DNA of 64,000 bases from Chondrus crispus (Eukaryota; Rhodophyta; Florideophyceae; Gigartinales; Gigartinaceae). This document shows, one piece after another, positions 19,391 to 30,319 of this stretch. The notes below the pieces were generated by a model. That model made no database searches. It was not told where the DNA came from and was given only the letters and a program-made list of their open reading frames with translations. The stretch covers positions 124,001-188,000 of the forward strand of contig NW_005179032.1 in NCBI RefSeq assembly GCF_000350225.1. The letters run 5' to 3'. Position 1 is the first letter of the stretch. Each line of letters begins with the position of its first letter. Position numbers and translations under genes: made by a program.

Positions 19391-22098
19391 CGAGAGGTGC
19401 AGGTTCAACGTACTGTACCCGGGACTCAGTCCCGTTCCCCGTCTCTAGCGGGAAAGGAAGGCCTCGATGAGGAGGTAGTAAGACTTGTGGATAAGCCGAA
19501 GGGACCGACTCACGTCAAGAAAATATTGAGTCGAGTCCGGGACAGTCCGCTGGAACAAGTTTGAAACCCCTGGTACAAGGTAAGGCGAAGGGAGTGTCCC
19601 GAAAAAATTCTGGTACTAGCGCGCAAAAACTACAAGGTTTACGCGGACATAGGACCAACGGTAGGATTAATGAGCAGTGTTCTGTCTTTGTTAGACACGG
19701 GCGCCGGACTGAATCTCATTCGAAAATCAGAACTCCCAGCAGGAATGGAAACACTGGTGTCCTTTGGACCAACCCAAGATATCGGCAATGCGAACAACAG
19801 GCCACTCCAGACTCTCGGAACCATCAAGATGCTCGTGAGACTTGGACGATTTGTGGCTGCGGCCGATTTTATTGTGTGCGAGAAGCTCGCGGTACTGCTG
19901 ATTTTAGGAGCGGACTATTGCGATAGGTTCGTGGAGGCTATCTATCCACGGAAGAGGACAGTTGCGTTGGCGGATTTCTCGGAGGTTTCGATCGTAAGGC
20001 GGTCCTCGGCGAGAAAATCGAAGAAGCATCTGGTCCCCGGAGAGGGCGAAACTGATGCAAAAGGGGAGCGAGTTTCCCCCAGGGTGAAAGTGGCAAGAGC
20101 CACGACCATTGAGCCAGGGACGCAACACGTAGTCGAATGCACCCCGAAGAGGACTGGCTTGGTCGTCGTTCAACCCTACACACCCCTATTCGACAAGCAA
20201 GGACTGGTAAGCACCGACGGTGTAGTTCAGGTTGAGCTTGACAAACCTTTTAGATTGCTTGTAGCGAATTTTAGAAATTACCCTGTCAGGGTTCAAAAAG
20301 GGCAAGTGGTGGCGGAACTACTACCGCACCCGAGGGCCGTATTCAAGAGCAATTCCACCATTGGTGAGGTACTTGGAATTCAAGAAAGGGGCGAGGAAAA
20401 ATTTACTAATTCCACCCCGCCGCCTACGGGCGAGAGAAGATGCAAACCATCGAAACAAGATCGCGAGGACCAGCAAGGAGAACGGGAGGAAAGGCTCTCT
20501 GCGACGGCAACTACGAAGCCGGAGCGGCGGATTGAGCGTCCCCCGCCGGACGTGGAGGAACTCGACCTGAGCCACGTGCCGGACCGGCTGCGCGAAAGAT
20601 TCCGTCGGATGTTGAAAAAATATTCCCGCATGTGGGATGGGACCCTTGGTGAGATCAACACCACGGTCCACCGGATTGAACTGGCCCCGGATACAAGGCC
20701 AATTGCACAAGCTCCCTACTGAGCCGGTCCAAAGGCTCAGGAGGTCGAGGACGCAGAAGTACAGAAGATGTCAGAAGCAGGAGTCATCGAACCGGCGCAG
20801 TAAGAATGGGCGTCGCCCGTTTTATTAGTGCCGAAGCCAGACGGATCGATGCACTTTTGCGTAGACTATCGCAGGTTAAACGCGGTAACGGTAAAGGACA
20901 CGTACCCTTTACCGTGCATGGATGAGTGCCTGGACTCGCTTGGTGACACCAAGGTTTTCTCCGCGTTGGACGCGATCTCGGGATATTGGCAGATGCCTAT
21001 CCCTGAGTGCGACCGCGACAAGACCGCATTTTCGTGTCACTCAGGACTGTATCGCTTCTCAATAATGCTCTTCGGGCAAACTGACGCGCCAGCGACGTTT
21101 CAGAGAGCAATGGATATCCTGCTCTCCCCGTTCCGTTGGAAATGCTGTTTGGTGTATCTGGACGACATAATAATTTTTAGCAAGTCGTGGGAGGAGCACA
21201 TCGTGCACGTGGATGAAATACTTTCTGTTTTGGAGAAGGCAGGTGTGAAGCTCAAACTTCGCAAGTGCGAATTTTTCGTCGAAAAGATCAAGTACCTGGG
21301 CTATGTCGTTCGGCCAGGTACATTGGAAGTTGACGACGCGCGAACCGTCGCATTGCAACAAGTGAGGTACCCTCAAACGCAGACCCAGCTCAGGAGCTTC
21401 TTGGGACTTTCTAATGTCTACCGCAGATTCGTTCCGCATTATGCGAAAATTTCGCATCCGCTCAATCAACTATTGAAGAAGGGACAACCGGTCCAGTTGG
21501 AAGGATTCGACGAACCGTGCAAGAAAGCTTTTCATAAGCTCAAAACGCTATCTTGGCGCCACCGGTGTTGGCGCTGCCGAAGAAGGACCTAACATACTCG
21601 GTAGACACCGATGCAAGCGACTATCAAATCGGCGCTGCATTATTTCAAACGCATCCGGATGTGCAACGTAAACCCATCGGGTTCTTTTCAAGAACGTTAG
21701 CCGCAGCGGAGAGAAACTATTCTGTATCAGAAAAGAATGTCTAGCGGTATTTTGGGCCGTACAGACTCTAAGACGATATCTGTATGGCGAGCACTTCATT
21801 GTGCATACCGACCATGCCTCATTGAGGTGGTTGATGAACGTAACCGACCCCAGCAGGAGATTAATCCGATGGAGGCTCCGCCTCTCGGAATTTGATTTCG
21901 AAATCAAGTACAAGAAGGGCAAGGCTAACAGCCAAGCTGATGCTCTGTCAACATTACGGACCGCAGGAGAAACCGTGGACGAAATCGACGACGAAATTCC
22001 ATGCTTTATGGCCGAACCGGCCGAGGGAACAGTGGGGGACGAGGACAGTTTCGACGCGTTAGACGACATCCTCGCTCTTGAGGGGGGGGACCGCCTCT
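19391..22098 (+). pseudogene. gypsy A1 pol: protease, RT, RNase H
   Basis: Same frame from 19391 to about 21545 with stops at 19562 (TGA), 20720 (TGA) and 20801 (TAA). Protease: LLDTGAGLNLI near 19689. RT: VDYRRLNAVT, LPCMDECLDSLG, a changed LFGQTDAPATFQR (A3 has FGLTNAPATFQR), and YLDDIIIF near 21155. A frameshift near 21545 leads to RNase H (SVDTDASDYQIGAAL, ERNYSVSEK), with another frameshift near 21735, then HTDHASLRWLMN. The stop at 20720 replaces the CGA of A3 by TGA, a C-to-T change. Not functional. Confidence 0.88.
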
Positions 22099-22107
22099 GA
22101 GCGCCTC

Positions 22108-23792
22108 GATCACTTCCAAGCTGTCACTCCGGAGGAGCTCATTCGCGAGCAAGCCGTCGACCCCTTCTGCAACCGCATCAAGGAATAAATGGACGCCGGA
22201 AAGGTGAGAACGTTCAGCATGGAGACCAAGGAACTCGAAGGAACTCTATGCCGTCCCGCGGCGGAGTTTGTACAAGTGGTGATACCACAATCGTTAAGGG
22301 ACCGCGTCCTAGGGCTGAGCCACTACGCAAAATTGGCAGGCCACCCGGGAGGCAGGAAACTTTACAAGACATTGAGAAGATATTTTTATTGGCCTACGAT
22401 GGCCCTAGACTGCTATGCAGTTGCGAAGAATTGCGCCGCATGTGCGCGGGAAAGGGTGAAGTTAAGAAGAAACACGAAGGAAATGAAGCTGTTCACGCCC
22501 AAAGCTCCGCTGGAGTTTGTCGCCATCGACATCCTCGGCGAGCTAATTACAACTACACGAGGAAATCGGTATATTCTCGTGATCAGCGATCGATACTCGA
22601 AACTGGTACGAACCGTACCGTTGAAGAAGATATCAGCTGCGCACATCGCACAAGCCTTCGTTCATCATTGGGTATTCGTGTACGGACCACCGGTCAAGCT
22701 GTTGTTCGACAACGGAACACAGTTCACGGCCCGGTTCTTTCAGAACGTCTGTCGGATTCTCGGCATAGGCAATGTGTGACTACGTACCACCCGCAAGCCA
22801 ACGGCCAAGTTGAGAGGTTTAACCGCACGCTGACTTCTGCGTTGCGAAAATATGTTGGAGAGCATCCTATGGACTGGGACCTATTTAGCGACGCTGTGAC
22901 GTTCGCATACAACACGCAAGTTCATCGAACTACGAACATCGCGCCCTTCGAGCTGGTGTTAGCCCGGGCGCCGAGAAGCATTGCGTTACAAGTACAGCCA
23001 AGTTTGGAAGGATTTAGCTCGAATCGAGCGTACTACCTGAAATGGCAGTCGTGGTTGGAAAGCCTGATGAAAGGCGTTGGTAAGAGCTTGCGGAAAGAAC
23101 AAGCGCGCTACAAGCGAAATTTCGACGCAAGGCTCCGCAAGTCGAAGTATGACATCCCTTCAGGATCCTACGTATTCCTTCGGAAAGAGCAAGGCACGGC
23201 CACCGAGCCGAAACATAAGTTGCCACAAGTGGCCACGGGTCCATATCAAGTGAAGGAGTCACCTGAGAATACGGTCGTCATTGCCATCCGCGACCAGGAA
23301 GAGCGCGTGTCGCGAGACAGAGTCGAATTAGCCCCTAGTCTCATGGACTACACGCCGATAGTCGGGCTACGACAAGCGCTACAATTCCTAAACCGAGACG
23401 GGGAACGAGAAGAACCCACCGCGCAAACGAAGGATAGGACGGATGGCGGACCTTTGATAAATCAAGAAGCTGCGGGCATCCCGCCCGATCTACAAGAGAT
23501 GGGAGGTTCGGAAGAGCAGGATGAGGATGAGTCGCTGGCTCTTCGGAAGGGGGAAGGACAGTTGGACACACAGGAAGAAGGAGCCGGGAGTCAGGAGTAT
23601 GTGATCAACAAGATCGTGGAGCACGGTTACGACGGGGAGAAATTAATTCTCAAAGTGAGATGGTATGGGTATACCCTCAAGGACGCAACGTGGGAACCCA
23701 TTGAGCAATTGCCCCGCAGCGCGGCCGTCACGTATTTCCGACGGAAAAGATTATCCTTGCCCGCGCAGGTCGGGCAAGCGCAACCAAGATAG
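22108..23792 (+). pseudogene. gypsy A1 integrase and chromodomain
   Basis: Zinc-binding part SHYAKLAGHPG to CAACARE, catalytic D in AIDILGEL and D in FDNGTQF lie in the 22189-22779 frame. After a frameshift near 22780 the third residue E in NGQVERFNR and the rest of the protein continue to 23792. The C-terminal chromodomain reads YVINKIVEHGYDGEKL then LKVRWYGYTLKDATWEP. Chromodomains of chromoviruses bind modified histone tails and steer integration into heterochromatin. One in-frame stop (22186-22188) and one frameshift disable it. Confidence 0.88.
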
Positions 23793-26700
23793 TGGTAATC
23801 AAGAATTTCACATGTCAGTGTCAGTGCGGTAATCGGCACTGGGCAGAGCAAGCCGACCTGAGGGTCAAGAAAAGAGGAACGATGAGATGGAACGAACACG
23901 GTGAGGGGCCTTCAGGCAGCCACCCGCAAGTAGAGCAGCGCGCGCACGAGTAGGATGAGCGTCGCGATGAGATACTCAGGTTGGAAGTCGCGTAACGGTG
24001 TGCCAAGCGAAGAAAGAACGCTGGAAGAACGGTGACATGGACTGGATGATCCACCCTTTTCGCACTTACCTTCATAACTGTTCGGTCTTGTTTTTATTTT
24101 ATTTGTGATTGCTTTTGTGTTGTTCTATTAAATTTTATTTTTGAGACGTTAGGGACACGACCACGCACCGCGGAGGTCGGTCAGCAAGTCTATGAGAAGT
24201 CCAAGGAGGACATTGAAGAGGCGATGATCTTCTACTGATTGACGAGGGAAGGGAGGTGAACACAGTAGATCCCTCACACCAAAAAAATGAGGAAAATTGA
24301 AGCGAGAGGAGAAAGGCGGTCTTACCTCAAAGTCCCTTGGCGAGAAGGGATTGAAGCACGGTGTGCTTTCGAGAAATCGACGTGAGACTGTATTCTGGGA
24401 GGAAGCATATGGCCTCGCGGGAGCCGCTCGCACGACAATCGAGGGAGGCACGTAAGAAGGACAGTGGCAATCAACAGCCCGCCCTCTAGGAGCGTAATGA
24501 GATTCAAAAGGAAATGGTTTTTGGCCGTCGCCCACAGCCGACGGCACATAAGCTCAAGGGGACCCCGCGTCGAAGCTACGATCTGACTCGGCTCGAAAGA
24601 GACACCCAGGGGTCATTCGCCACTATTCGCTAAGATTGAGACCATGCGAAGCACAAGCCGACGGCAACCCTGCGGAACGAACCCGTTTTGTAACGCGAGC
24701 TCTCCAATGACTAACATCCTCATCGAGGATTTACTTACCCGCTTTCTTCTTTTTCGCTATTCTGTGTCGTTCCGTTTTATTTGGTTTGCTTTTGTTTGTT
24801 TTCTCCCCACGCACTGCATTTCGGTCGGCGACCCTCGAGCAAGCGCGCGACTTCCCGGCGAATACGCCGGACGTCTACGATCAAGGGGAAGTGCCATTCG
24901 ACAACCGTGATTAAGCTATTACGTGGTGCTTCGAGACGAAAGGGAAACGAATTATACGATGGAACAAGCCTGATGATAGGATTCAAGCACAGCCTACCAG
25001 GGGGAGGCAGTTCAGGCGATCGGCTGATGGAGTCGCTACCAGATGGCGGCAGAAATGAGTATGCGTGAAAAAATTGGAAAGGAGAACGGGAAAAGAGGGG
25101 CGGTGTCAAATTGACGAAAAAGGGAGTGCGGAAAGATGCAGTCGAGTTTCAGGTCCTCATGGGTGAGGTCAATCGAGAGCCCGTGTACGGGGCGAGATGC
25201 GAAGGAACCGTGAGCGGACTATTGGAAATGTGAAGAGAGTTGTCGCTGCCCTCACTCCAGGTCAGGACCTTCAGAGTGGAATGACGCTGGGGACCGCGCT
25301 GCGACGAGAGAGTAGGGATGGGCACAGGGGACCCGAATCACACGAACTGAGGAGAGGAAAACGGGAATGACTTAGATGATTTCGACTGGAACCCCCTCTC
25401 CTGAACGAAACGGGGTGAGCTGCCCAAACAAAGAATGGGAAACCTGTTGTAGTCTCAGACTGAGGCACCGTAATGCACCTCCTTAGACAAGATCACGCGC
25501 TGCCGTAGAGCACGCGTGAAGTGACGCTTGGATCAGTGGTCCGCCCTCGAAGGGCATGATCTGATCACAAAAAAATATATATATAATAATAAGGATGCCG
25601 CCAGAGAGCTGCTGGACTAGCGGTGAAGGTCGAAAATGGAACACGTGTCAGCCTTCGGAAGTCAAATTCGTAATTGAGGGAAAATTTTCAGCGCTTGTTC
25701 GTCGCGCGACACTTGAGCGACGCCTGCTACAACTGACGACACAAGTATCCATGGTCACCCAACCGCATCGTCACCACCTACCGTGCCAGACACTGCCAAG
25801 AGCGCACACGGCGGATCGTCGAATTCGCTAGTGACGATAAATGAGCGAGAGCGTCTTTCTGCACGAGCAAAGGTAACAAAAGGTCGGCATTACCGCCGAC
25901 AATCAGGTTCGCACCTTCGCTCAGGAAGACCATACTTGTCCTGTCCCCGACCGCGAACATTTATTCTCGCAACACAGTTCCCTTGTTGAGGAAGAAAAAA
26001 GGAAAACCGAAAAGGGAAGAAAGAAAGTGGATCGGTAAGCCCCGCTTCAGTGAGAGGGGTCTTGAGGTCTTCATTTGATGAGGCGATTGAGAGCGTCGCG
26101 CCACGCTCTACCACGAACGCACCGGAGGACCACCGAGGGGAGAAAAACTCCCAAGGAGAGAAAGTGTCGCTCAATGGGCTTGTTACTAATGACCCAATTG
26201 TTGCTTTTAGCATCTGACGACGTCCGGCTCATGTCTTTCCTGTCGTTGTTTCCAACCACGAGCGTTTCGTCATGGAGGACCCACCTCCCTTCCCTTCGCA
26301 TTTCTTTCATTTTCGTTCTACAGTTCATGCTTCGATTGTTTATTTATTTATTTCCCCCTCCGCTTACGTGGGGGAGCGACATGTCAAAGCGATCAAAGAG
26401 TAGACCTCCTGTGGGACTGTGAGAATAACCCTCCCAAACGGGGGGGATCACGTCCTAAAAGGAGGAAGGAAAGGGACGTGCACAGAGATTGAAGAGGAGG
26501 AAGAGGTCACACGAGGGCATGGTATCAAGAAAAAGGAGACGTCCGTCATGCGGCAAGGGTGGAAAAGAGTAGGAAAAAATAAGAGAAGGAAAATTAGACG
26601 CATGCATCATGGATGGGGATGTAACATGGAAGCACCAAACTTCCAGAGGTGATTTTCAGGACGCCCCTCTCCGGGGCTTGGTCAACGACTATTCCGCCTC

Positions 26701-27441
26701 GCGAAGAGCGGCTCGAAGATTGATTGGAGATATACTCTCAAGGGAGACGCAATTGGCTTCGTGATTCAACTTCACGATGCCGGAACGCCAGAGTTTTATT
26801 AGCTGAACAGGACAATGTGACTCAAGGCATTTCCCTGGATGACAGACACGGATGCGTGGCAAGGAGGATCGAACCTCTGCCACGTTCGAAGACCAGCCCA
26901 TCCTGTTTCTCTTTTGTTCTTATTTTTATTTTTTTCCGGCGGTCATCCTTGAGAATTGGGAGTGCAAGGAGAAAGGGGGGCTGCAGGAACTCCCCTACTA
27001 GGCGATTGGAAAGTGGGCGGCCTCTGTACCCCTGTAGTGTCGATTTTCACAGGAAAATCGACATGGGAGAGCGGCAGCTTCAAGAGGAGGAAAGCGGGGG
27101 CGCACGAGAAAAAGACGAGGAAAAGGGATAGGAGAAGAGAAGGAAGGAGATAATATGAGGGCACTACCGTAATCATAACGGGGAGGGAGCGCCAAGAAAA
27201 ATAGAAAAGAGGAGGAAGTAGCGATGTGAAGAGAAGGAGGAAGGAGGTATAAGGTTGCCACCGTGATTATGACGGGGTGGGCACCAATGAGAAAAAGAGG
27301 AGGGGACGAAGGGACGAAGGAGCACGCAGGAAGGTTCAATTTACGGATCAAAGGCGACATGACGATGTCGCAGATTCAGCGTTACGCAGGCAGGATAGAG
27401 ATGCGACAAGCTATCACGAGGGAATTGTCGCGCCCGTCAGC
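23793..27441 (+). other. A1 noncoding spacer between pol and antisense gene
   Basis: No supported reading frame in 3.6 kb. It is purine-rich on the element's sense strand and contains repeats of the kind AAAAGAGGAGGAAG. Two roughly 100-bp direct repeats lie at 27140-27310 (ACCGTAATCATAACGGGG and ACCGTGATTATGACGGGG). Comparable spacers of 3.6-3.9 kb occupy the same place in A2 and A3. Confidence 0.7.
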
Positions 27442-29169
27442 TCAGACGGAAGGGTTGCCAAAGGATTTTCCCTTTGGAATTGATGACACGAGGCGAGCCA
27501 AAACTCGCAAGTCGTCAATCGAGGCTCCTTGCAGAGCCTCTCCCTCAACACCGTGAGCGCAGAGCAAGGCACAATATACGCTCGTGACGTCGTGAGTATT
27601 TTTGGAAATTGTAGGAGACGGGGGGGAAGATATCACTTCCCTCACCGATAATGTCTCGGTGTGGCCCGCCGAGGGAATTTAGACAGCTGAAGGCGCCTTT
27701 GGCGAGGATGGAGAGACTCGGGCTGCGCGCGGGGAAGCAGGGACAGCCGATCGAGGAGGAATTGGAGAGGAAGGACGGGAGCATACGTGAAGCTCCCGGG
27801 GGTCAGATGTGACGATGGGGGTAATGTCGGGAACCGGTGTTTGGTTTCCGAATCGGCGGCTCGTTTGAGCTTCCCACGCTGAGCAAAGGGTCGATGACCA
27901 GGGGTTGAACCACACGAAGACGCCCGCGGCTGGGTGGTTTCGACCAGGGGAGAAAGAGGGACGTTGGCGATTGAAAGATCGAGAGGGGTTTTGCGGAGGG
28001 ACACAGTCCTAATCCACGCCCTCGATCGCATCAAGGAGGGAGCGTATTTCGCGATTGAAATCAGAGCCACCCAGAGGGACAGAGAAGTCCAATAGACGCA
28101 TTTGTGCTATCAGCTTCGCGGGGAGGTGCCACAGGCGCCAACAATCGTAGGTCTCTCACAAGAGGGTCGCAGCTACTTTGACGCACCACTCTGTGAGGAA
28201 GACCACCCATAACCCTTGTTGCGGATCCCGCAGGTAGCTGCCATAGTACGTGAGTATGGGTCCCATTTCGGCGCAAATGCCTTGACTCACCTCGTACTGG
28301 CTCCACCATGAGGGGATGCGCTGGTAACGACTTGCATAATGCTGACAGGAAATCTCGCGGGCCTCTACCATTTGGTAGCCGATGAAGTACCCCGTATCAG
28401 ACGGAATACGCCGTTCAAAGCGCACGGTGTTCTGAAAGAAGAAAATACCCCCGCGTTTTAAATGACGGAAATTCGAAGGGATAATGGGTTCGGTCCAGAA
28501 GATGGCATCGGATGTGACAGTATGTCGGTTTCGCCACAGGCGATCCGCCTCGGCGGCAGGGTCACCAAAGGCGATATCAATGAGATTGTCCAAGTAGAGG
28601 CGTTCGCCCTCTGTACGACAACGCCAAGTGTCGCAACCGTATGACGAGGGTATGAGGGTGTCGGAAATGGGGATGGCAAGCCGAGCGAATACGGCCTCCA
28701 TAAATCGCAGAGAGAGAGTGGGACGGCCCCGTGGGGGAGGATGACGTAGGATGGAAGTCGGAATTGCTATACGGGTTCGCCAGTCAAAGGAGCGGATAGC
28801 AGGCACAGGGAGATTACCGGGAAGCATGCCCGCGTCGTCGGCGAATTGGTGTTCGATTTTGGAAACGTCGCGAATACCCACGGAGGAGAACCACTGGGCC
28901 GAGGCAAATAAGGAAGGATGTTCGTGCATGATTTTGTCCTGTAGCTCTTCGAGCGAGGGGTAATGGCGGGCTACCCAAGAGGGATGATAACCTGGATGAG
29001 AGGCCGGGTCGGAGACATCCGAATCAGGGGGACGTCGGGGTATAGGAGGGAGGTAGACGGAAGCGCAAGACTCGTTCGCGAAGCCGACACCGGTGCTTCG
29101 ACGGGCAGTATTTTCGCCCGCGAGCTCAGGAGGTGGAAGACACGTGGGATTCGTCTTGTCCTTGCTCAT
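27442..29169 (-). pseudogene. antisense gene of gypsy element A1, unknown function
   Basis: Lies between pol and the 3' LTR on the strand opposite to the element; its preferred ATG (29169) is 104 bp inside the LTR. The first frame (29169-28156) ends in a stop just after the conserved TEWCVKVAATLL. Later segments in other frames continue the homology: PWSSTLCSAWEAQ (about 27890) and the C-terminal HGVEGEALQGASIDD (27645-27442). It is about three quarters identical in amino acids to the A3 copy across the globular part. In codons aligned at 28693-28779 and 52951-53037, 17 changes are synonymous and 6 are not. An upstream ATG at 29355 lies inside the LTR and is less likely the start. Function unknown. 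Confidence 0.75.
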
Positions 29170-29260
29170 GTGGAGACCGTCGGTCAGGAATGGAGAAAGA
29201 AGGGGTCGAGAAGAGAAGAAGTTGGAGATCAAGGAGTGTGGCCGATGTGCAAGGACGCTC

Positions 29261-29272
29261 AGAAGGGGGATA
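29261..29272 (+). other. polypurine tract of A1
   Basis: AGAAGGGGGATA directly precedes TGTAGTGCAAT. Identical tracts sit next to the 3' LTRs of A2 and A3, which fixes the element orientation. Confidence 0.85.
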
Positions 29273-30314
29273 TGTAGTGCAATACGCACCTGAAAAGGGG
29301 GGGAAAGAAAGTAAAACATTTGGATATGAAAAGTAGTCCGGGTTGGGGGACACACGTGTGAATAATTGCACAGTTTTAATTTTTAATTATTTTATTTTAT
29401 TTAGTTAATTAGTTGGCATTAATTTTGTTGACACTAGATTAGATCTAGGATCTAGCGCCGCGAGCTACTGTAGTGGCTCCGGCGGGGCGATATGTACCTT
29501 AGCCCTCTGACGACCGAGTCAGTAAAGGTTACCCGAGTTGCCAGAGTTGAATATCGCCTTGGTCGAAGTCCGTCTTCCCAAGACGCTCCCTTTTACCACA
29601 GATTACGTTATCCTTTGCGCTCGGGGGTTCCCATTTTCTTTTTCCTTTATTTCCCTATTCTTTTCTACCTCTACCTCTATATTTCCCTTAATTGTGTTGG
29701 TTCCACTGGAGTTGGTTGCGACCGATCCGGTGTAGGTGCTTTAGCCATCGGGCAACACGTTGTGTAGCGCTGCTACTGTTTCAAGTTCCGTCAGAAAGCT
29801 GTTGTAACGACGCCTCTGTCGAAGGTCTTACTGTATAAGACAGAGTTGGTACCACCTACCGCGATTGCAATCGCGCTGGTGAGGGTTTTTTTAGCTATCG
29901 GGCAACACGTCGATAGTAGCGTTGCTGCACGGTTACGATCCCGTCGGGTAGTGCTGAACAAGCCCCCGTCGAAGACCTTGAGTTATACGCAAGGTGCTGA
30001 AGACGCTCTTCGAGCATTGGCCTTACAACTCAGCGAACCGCAGTTACAATCTCGTACACAAGCCCAACCCGCACTCGCCGAGCACTCAAGTCTTAACAAG
30101 TCTCTACCACCATTATCCTCCCGGGACGGGCATCTTGCCTTAACCCCCCCGTCGGAGTGGAGCTACCGTGGGCCGCAAGCCCACATAAAGGGAAAGGAAG
30201 TCCCGAGCGCTTCGTAGCGCGTGCCATCGGCAGTGGTTGTTGTTGTTGCTGTGTTGGTTTTTTTTGTTTGATCGTCGGACTGTGTTCGCGGCCCGCCAGG
30301 CACATTGCACTACA
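29273..30314 (+). repeat. 3' LTR of A1
   Basis: 1042 bp, same 11-bp inverted ends as the left LTR and differing from it by scattered substitutions and short indels. CACGTG occurs at 29353. Confidence 0.92.
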
Positions 30315-30319
30315 CTTGC
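30315..30319. repeat. target site duplication of A1, right copy
   Basis: CTTGC immediately after the LTR end ACTACA, identical to 7645-7649. Confidence 0.9.

Larger units (their letters stand above)
7650..30314 (+). mobile_element. Ty3/gypsy chromovirus A1 with nested insertions
   Basis: One insertion defined by LTRs at 7650-8697 and 29273-30314, near identical where I compared them, and by a 5-bp duplication CTTGC. Internal order: primer site array, gag N-terminal part, nested element B2 (9906-18165), a reversed LTR fragment (18166-18787), gag C-terminal part, protease, RT, RNase H, integrase, chromodomain, noncoding spacer, antisense ORF, polypurine tract, 3' LTR. About 260 gag codons are lost between 9905 and 18788. 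Without the nested 8.9 kb the element would be about 13.8 kb. Several stops and frameshifts make it non-autonomous now. Confidence 0.88.

Noticed and set aside
22248-22780. N-terminal half of a 514-codon frame covering the A1 integrase
   Set aside because: Wrong frame; the genuine zinc-binding and first catalytic motifs are in the 22189-22779 frame, and this frame becomes genuine only after 22780.
28156-29355. Start of the A1 antisense gene at 29355
   Set aside because: That ATG lies inside the LTR and its first 60 codons have no counterpart in A2 or A3; 29169 gives spacing like the other copies.
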